A stretch of DNA of 64,000 bases from an uncultured bacterium (lineage in GTDB: Bacteria > Myxococcota_A > UBA9042 > PHBI01), in contig CALHXW010000244.1 of assembly GCA_938040325.1 (NCBI GenBank), positions 1 through 64,000 on the forward strand, given 5' to 3'. Of the stretch, positions 61,301 to 64,000 are shown in pieces. The stretch's first letter is position 1; each line of letters opens with the position of its first letter. The notes beneath the pieces were generated by a model that saw only the letters and a list, made by a program, of their open reading frames with translations, was not told the origin of the DNA and did not search any database. Both the position numbers and the translations under genes were made by a program.

Positions 61301-62458
61301 CCACGCTCCACGGGCGTGACCAACAACATCAACGACATGTGGTACGCCGGTCCTGGCGACACCGTGGGCGTCGGCACCGAAGGCCTCGTGATCCGCTCGG
61401 TCGGCACGTCTTGGGCGACGCAACCGTCGGACGTCAGCGTGACGCTCAACGGCGTGCACGGCAACGGCACGACCACGATCGCTGTCGGCGACGATGGCAA
61501 CATCACCCACTACGACGGGCTCTTGTGGACGAGCGTTCCGACCCCGTCGGTGTCGGACCTTCGCGACGTCTGGGTGTCCGACTCCGGCAAGGCCTGGACG
61601 GTCGGCTTCTACACGGCGCTGGCGTATGACGCTGGCGCGTGGACGACCATCGGCGGCAACACCGTCAAGAACCTCAACGCTGTCTACGGCTTCGCCGACG
61701 ACGACGTCTGGGCCGGCGGCACGTTCGGCCAGCTCATCCACTGGGACGGCGTCGAGTGGCTCACCATCCCAACGGGCACGACGCAGACGATTCGCGACAT
61801 CTGGGGCTCAGGGTCCGACAACGTCTACTTCGTCGGCGAGGGCGGCACCATCCTGCACTGGAACGGCGTCGAGATCGTGCCGATCGAGCTCGACATCCCG
61901 TTCACGCTGACCGCGATCCGCGGGCGTGGCGCCAACAAGATCCTCATCGCCGGTTCGCGCGGCGTCGTGGTGCGCTTTGACGGGACCGACTGGGACGTCG
62001 ACAACCTCGGCAGCTCCAACAACTTCTTGGCCGTTGGTGGCGACCTAGACTCGCCGATCTTGAGCGGTGGCCACGAGCTCATCCTCGGACCGATGCTCGC
62101 CGTCCCTGAAGACGTCACGCCGGCCGCAGGCGGCGTCATGGCCGATGACTACACCATCTCGTGGAGCCAGCAGCCCGGCCCCGATCCCCACTTCTCGTTC
62201 GTCGAGGTGGCGATCCCAGGCCTCTTTGGCCCGATCCCCGAGTGGACCATCGTCAACGACTGGGATGTCGACACCATCGAGCTGCCTGACCTTCCCTCGA
62301 TCGAAGGCACCCCGGGCATCACGCCAGGCGGCAAGATCCTCACCATCTTCCGGGTCTTCAAGGAGGGCTTCGACATCGACAGCTACTCCAACCAGGACTT
62401 CAACCAGTTCCGTTGGCGGTCGTGGTCGGTGCACCAGTCCACCTTCACCAAGCAATAG
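58352..62458 (+). CDS. Giant lipoprotein with multiple IPT/TIG domains, Cys-rich module and beta-propeller-like C-part
   Basis: Lipobox MALTGC; repeated GP.AGG..(I/V)TG.GF......V.(V/F)GG; late DIWGSGSDNVYFVGEGGTILHWNG repeats. Confidence 0.9.
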   Translation: MLRRRLAVVALSLLVTALPMALTGCGDDAGVTGESDATNPGVDTTTADTSVTDTADDTTPPEVDTFELPPESDILSLVRVEPGRGLASGLEQVELIGTGFVPGMLVFFGESLAQDIFVLDNRRIVVLTPPRSPGLVDVLVADPETGASALLEAGYLYFNPVVITEIDPPDGHVLGGDAVTIRGTGFVEGSTVIFGGRSAISVEVIDDTTIQAITPAGSDVGAVNVHVSTSQGIASLDNGFLYVDAPRVTSIDPAVGPVAGGNMLEITGVGFDEEMTVVVGGKPLEGLTLVDPGRVTGTVPAADSAETVAVRVSTSYGTTTVAGGYTYLDDLTPGSVVEILAVSPNAGPAAGGNQVRIVAKGLTNTFDTSVSFGGVAADVLTVSPMGHVAVVEAPASAQGSVDITLSNGNGSDTATAAYTFEDFVRVYSVSPNFGPAAGGTAITVTGEGFDAGASLRVGALPASSVEVVDDTTITAVTPPGSPGLANITVLQGGISDTLYGGFQYQSEMDLWVVDPALGSQAGGTLIAVIGSGFPQDARIQVGGRNATHVNVVSPTLIEAKTPPGVLGTFEVTVLSDSRGNVELSDAFTYYNPESSYGGTWGQEVSGDVNVTVLDGSNGQPLADAFVMLWTDPNTPYQGFTNLSGQITFSGDELEGEQMVTANKEGYSAGSVVEYNATNVTIYLTPTSPPSPGQPPSVEPPFYQGTVRNLGKSVPIPWGTCASNPDAPGTLCDPCVSDVQCGASPMRCSEIPNQGDFCTQRCVNNTECPDGFMCHPLNGLDEHQCVPSAGEITAFCDFSNGSIFGQDLLPDPGIEVNPDFSFELPIPLGEFAVYCWGGIINRITGQFQPYALGVDRHVFANPGDIITGEIPLAHALTRTYTVQLDDVPRGPVGPDINVLFRWIDLGSDGVIEFLGQVDSFGSQPFTLENFLPSLNGDLYDASFTFMAGSFALTADFLPYTMTLHQDLRDLNNDTMFYLEEGDWYPRSTGVTNNINDMWYAGPGDTVGVGTEGLVIRSVGTSWATQPSDVSVTLNGVHGNGTTTIAVGDDGNITHYDGLLWTSVPTPSVSDLRDVWVSDSGKAWTVGFYTALAYDAGAWTTIGGNTVKNLNAVYGFADDDVWAGGTFGQLIHWDGVEWLTIPTGTTQTIRDIWGSGSDNVYFVGEGGTILHWNGVEIVPIELDIPFTLTAIRGRGANKILIAGSRGVVVRFDGTDWDVDNLGSSNNFLAVGGDLDSPILSGGHELILGPMLAVPEDVTPAAGGVMADDYTISWSQQPGPDPHFSFVEVAIPGLFGPIPEWTIVNDWDVDTIELPDLPSIEGTPGITPGGKILTIFRVFKEGFDIDSYSNQDFNQFRWRSWSVHQSTFTKQ

Positions 62459-62470
62459 GCAGGACCCAGC

Positions 62471-64000
62471 TTGACTCTCAAACGGACGAGCCGTTGGCTC
62501 GTGTTGACCGCGACCTTTGGCGTCGCGGCCACGCTTACGCTTGGTGCTTGTAGTGACCCGGTCGACAACAGCGACAGCGAAGACAGCTCGGAGCTGGACG
62601 CAGACACCGCTGAGGATAGCGCCGAGCCCGACGTGCAACCCGATGCCGTCGAGCCTGATCTCGTCGAGCCCGACGCGGCGGACGCGGGTCCCGAGATCGT
62701 CGAGCCCGTCGCCCTCTGGGAGGTGGGTTCCTTGGGCGACTCTGGCGTCATCACCGACGTCCACGGCGTCAGCGCATTCGAGGCCTACGCGACCAGCGGC
62801 GAGCGCGTGCTGCGCTTCAACGGTAGCGCGTGGGCGGCGTTTGGCACGCCCGCTCCGGGCACGAGTCTCCACAGCGTCTGGTCCGATGGCTCGATGGTGT
62901 GGGCGGTCGGCGAGCAGGGACTGGTCGCTAAGCGCGCCGTGACTGAGCTCCGCTGGACCACGGTCGACGCGGGCACGTCCGAGACGCTGCGGGCCATCTC
63001 AGGCCGCGCAGGCAACCTCTTTGCCGTCGGCGACAACGGCACCGTTGTTCACTGGGACGCCGACGCGGCCGAGTGGACAAGCCTCTACTCGCTCGACGGC
63101 ATCGATCTCTACGGCGTGTGGCTTGACCCCGACGCGGCCGACCTCGCAGGCGTCTTTGCCGTCGGTAGTGGCGGACAGCTCGTGAGCAGCGGCTCCGGCA
63201 CGTTCGGCTCCGAGCAGATCGCGGCCGCTGACGCCGTCTTGCGCGACGTGATTGGCGTGGCTGGCGACATCTATGCGGTCGGCACCAACCACACGGTGAC
63301 CGTCAAGCGCACGACCGCACCGACCTGGCAAGGCCAGGCGACGAACGACACGCAGGAGCGCGACCTCTACGCCTTGATCGGCGACGTTGACGACAACGTC
63401 TACGCGCTTGGGGCACGCGGAGCGATCATCCACTACAACGGCTCGAAGTGGACTGCCGAGAACGCCATCGGCCCCACGTACGTGACGGCGGACCTGGTCG
63501 CCGCGACCGACCTTGGCGGACGCTTCTTGGCCATCGGCGGAGCGGGTGGTGGGCTGCTGCAGGACGCAGACGGCGCCTGGAACGACGTGGCCACCGCGCC
63601 AAGCGGCGGCCTCAAAGACATTGCCGGTAGCGACGCCGAGGCGCTCTGGGGCGTTGGCCCCGGCGGCCTGGTGATGACGCGCACGGATCAAGGCTGGACC
63701 TCGGTCTCGGTCCCGACCACAGAAGATCTTCACGGCGTCGACGTCAGCGCAGACGGCGACGTCTGGTTGGTCGGCGGCGCCGGCACGGTGCTCATCGTCG
63801 ATGCCGCATCCGGCAGCGCGAGCTCCGTCGATACCTTCCTGCCGCTCGACCTCTTCGGCGTTGCGGTTGCCCGCAGCGGCGCGGTCGTCGCCGGAAAGGG
63901 CGGCACGCTCATCGAGGTGTCGGCTGACGGCAGCGTCGACACGCTGACCAGCAACATTGCTGCTGACCTCACCTCGGTTGCGGTCGGCGGCGACGGCGCG
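62471..64000 (+). CDS. Beta-propeller-like lipoprotein, truncated by window edge
   Basis: TTG start; LTLKRTSRWLVLTATFGVAATLTLGACSDPVDNSDSEDSSELDADTAEDSAEPD...; repeated LRAISGRAGNLFAVGDNGTVVHWD. Open at 64000; absent from the ORF track. Confidence 0.8.
   Translation, partial: MTLKRTSRWLVLTATFGVAATLTLGACSDPVDNSDSEDSSELDADTAEDSAEPDVQPDAVEPDLVEPDAADAGPEIVEPVALWEVGSLGDSGVITDVHGVSAFEAYATSGERVLRFNGSAWAAFGTPAPGTSLHSVWSDGSMVWAVGEQGLVAKRAVTELRWTTVDAGTSETLRAISGRAGNLFAVGDNGTVVHWDADAAEWTSLYSLDGIDLYGVWLDPDAADLAGVFAVGSGGQLVSSGSGTFGSEQIAAADAVLRDVIGVAGDIYAVGTNHTVTVKRTTAPTWQGQATNDTQERDLYALIGDVDDNVYALGARGAIIHYNGSKWTAENAIGPTYVTADLVAATDLGGRFLAIGGAGGGLLQDADGAWNDVATAPSGGLKDIAGSDAEALWGVGPGGLVMTRTDQGWTSVSVPTTEDLHGVDVSADGDVWLVGGAGTVLIVDAASGSASSVDTFLPLDLFGVAVARSGAVVAGKGGTLIEVSADGSVDTLTSNIAADLTSVAVGGDGA

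Noticed and set aside
60098-61741. 547-aa minus-strand ORF
   Set aside because: Antisense to the IPT/TIG lipoprotein gene; Arg/Val/Asp-rich shadow frame of high-GC DNA.

Overview
64 kb of a GC-rich bacterial chromosome. The lineage is inferred only from gene content: many lipoproteins with Asp-rich linkers, MYXO-CTERM-like tails, DUF2330 and IgGFc-binding-like proteins suggest Myxococcota/Bradymonadales-type 'deltaproteobacteria'. No rRNA, tRNA, CRISPR array, prophage or integrated plasmid was recognised. Housekeeping genes: acyl-CoA desaturase (truncated by the left edge), ruvB, pstSCAB, RRM protein, uvrC, DEAD-box helicase with DbpA-like C-terminus, miaE, recQ and ftsE-ftsX-envC-like. Accessory or poorly characterised loci: (i) a membrane AAA/STAND-like ATPase with periplasmic coiled coil next to an MscS channel gene; (ii) a DUF4266 / DUF3570 / thioredoxin-ApbE fusion cluster; (iii) an orphan DUF4157 (eCIS-effector-type, HELAH) protein translationally coupled to a small lipoprotein; (iv) an EnvC-like protein with a His-rich hexapeptide repeat in an ftsEX operon; (v) a TetR / MBL-fold divergent pair with two near-identical palindromes; (vi) a run of very large surface-type lipoproteins at the right edge; (vii) two intergenic repeat regions. 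All family calls come from reading motifs by eye; no database search was run.
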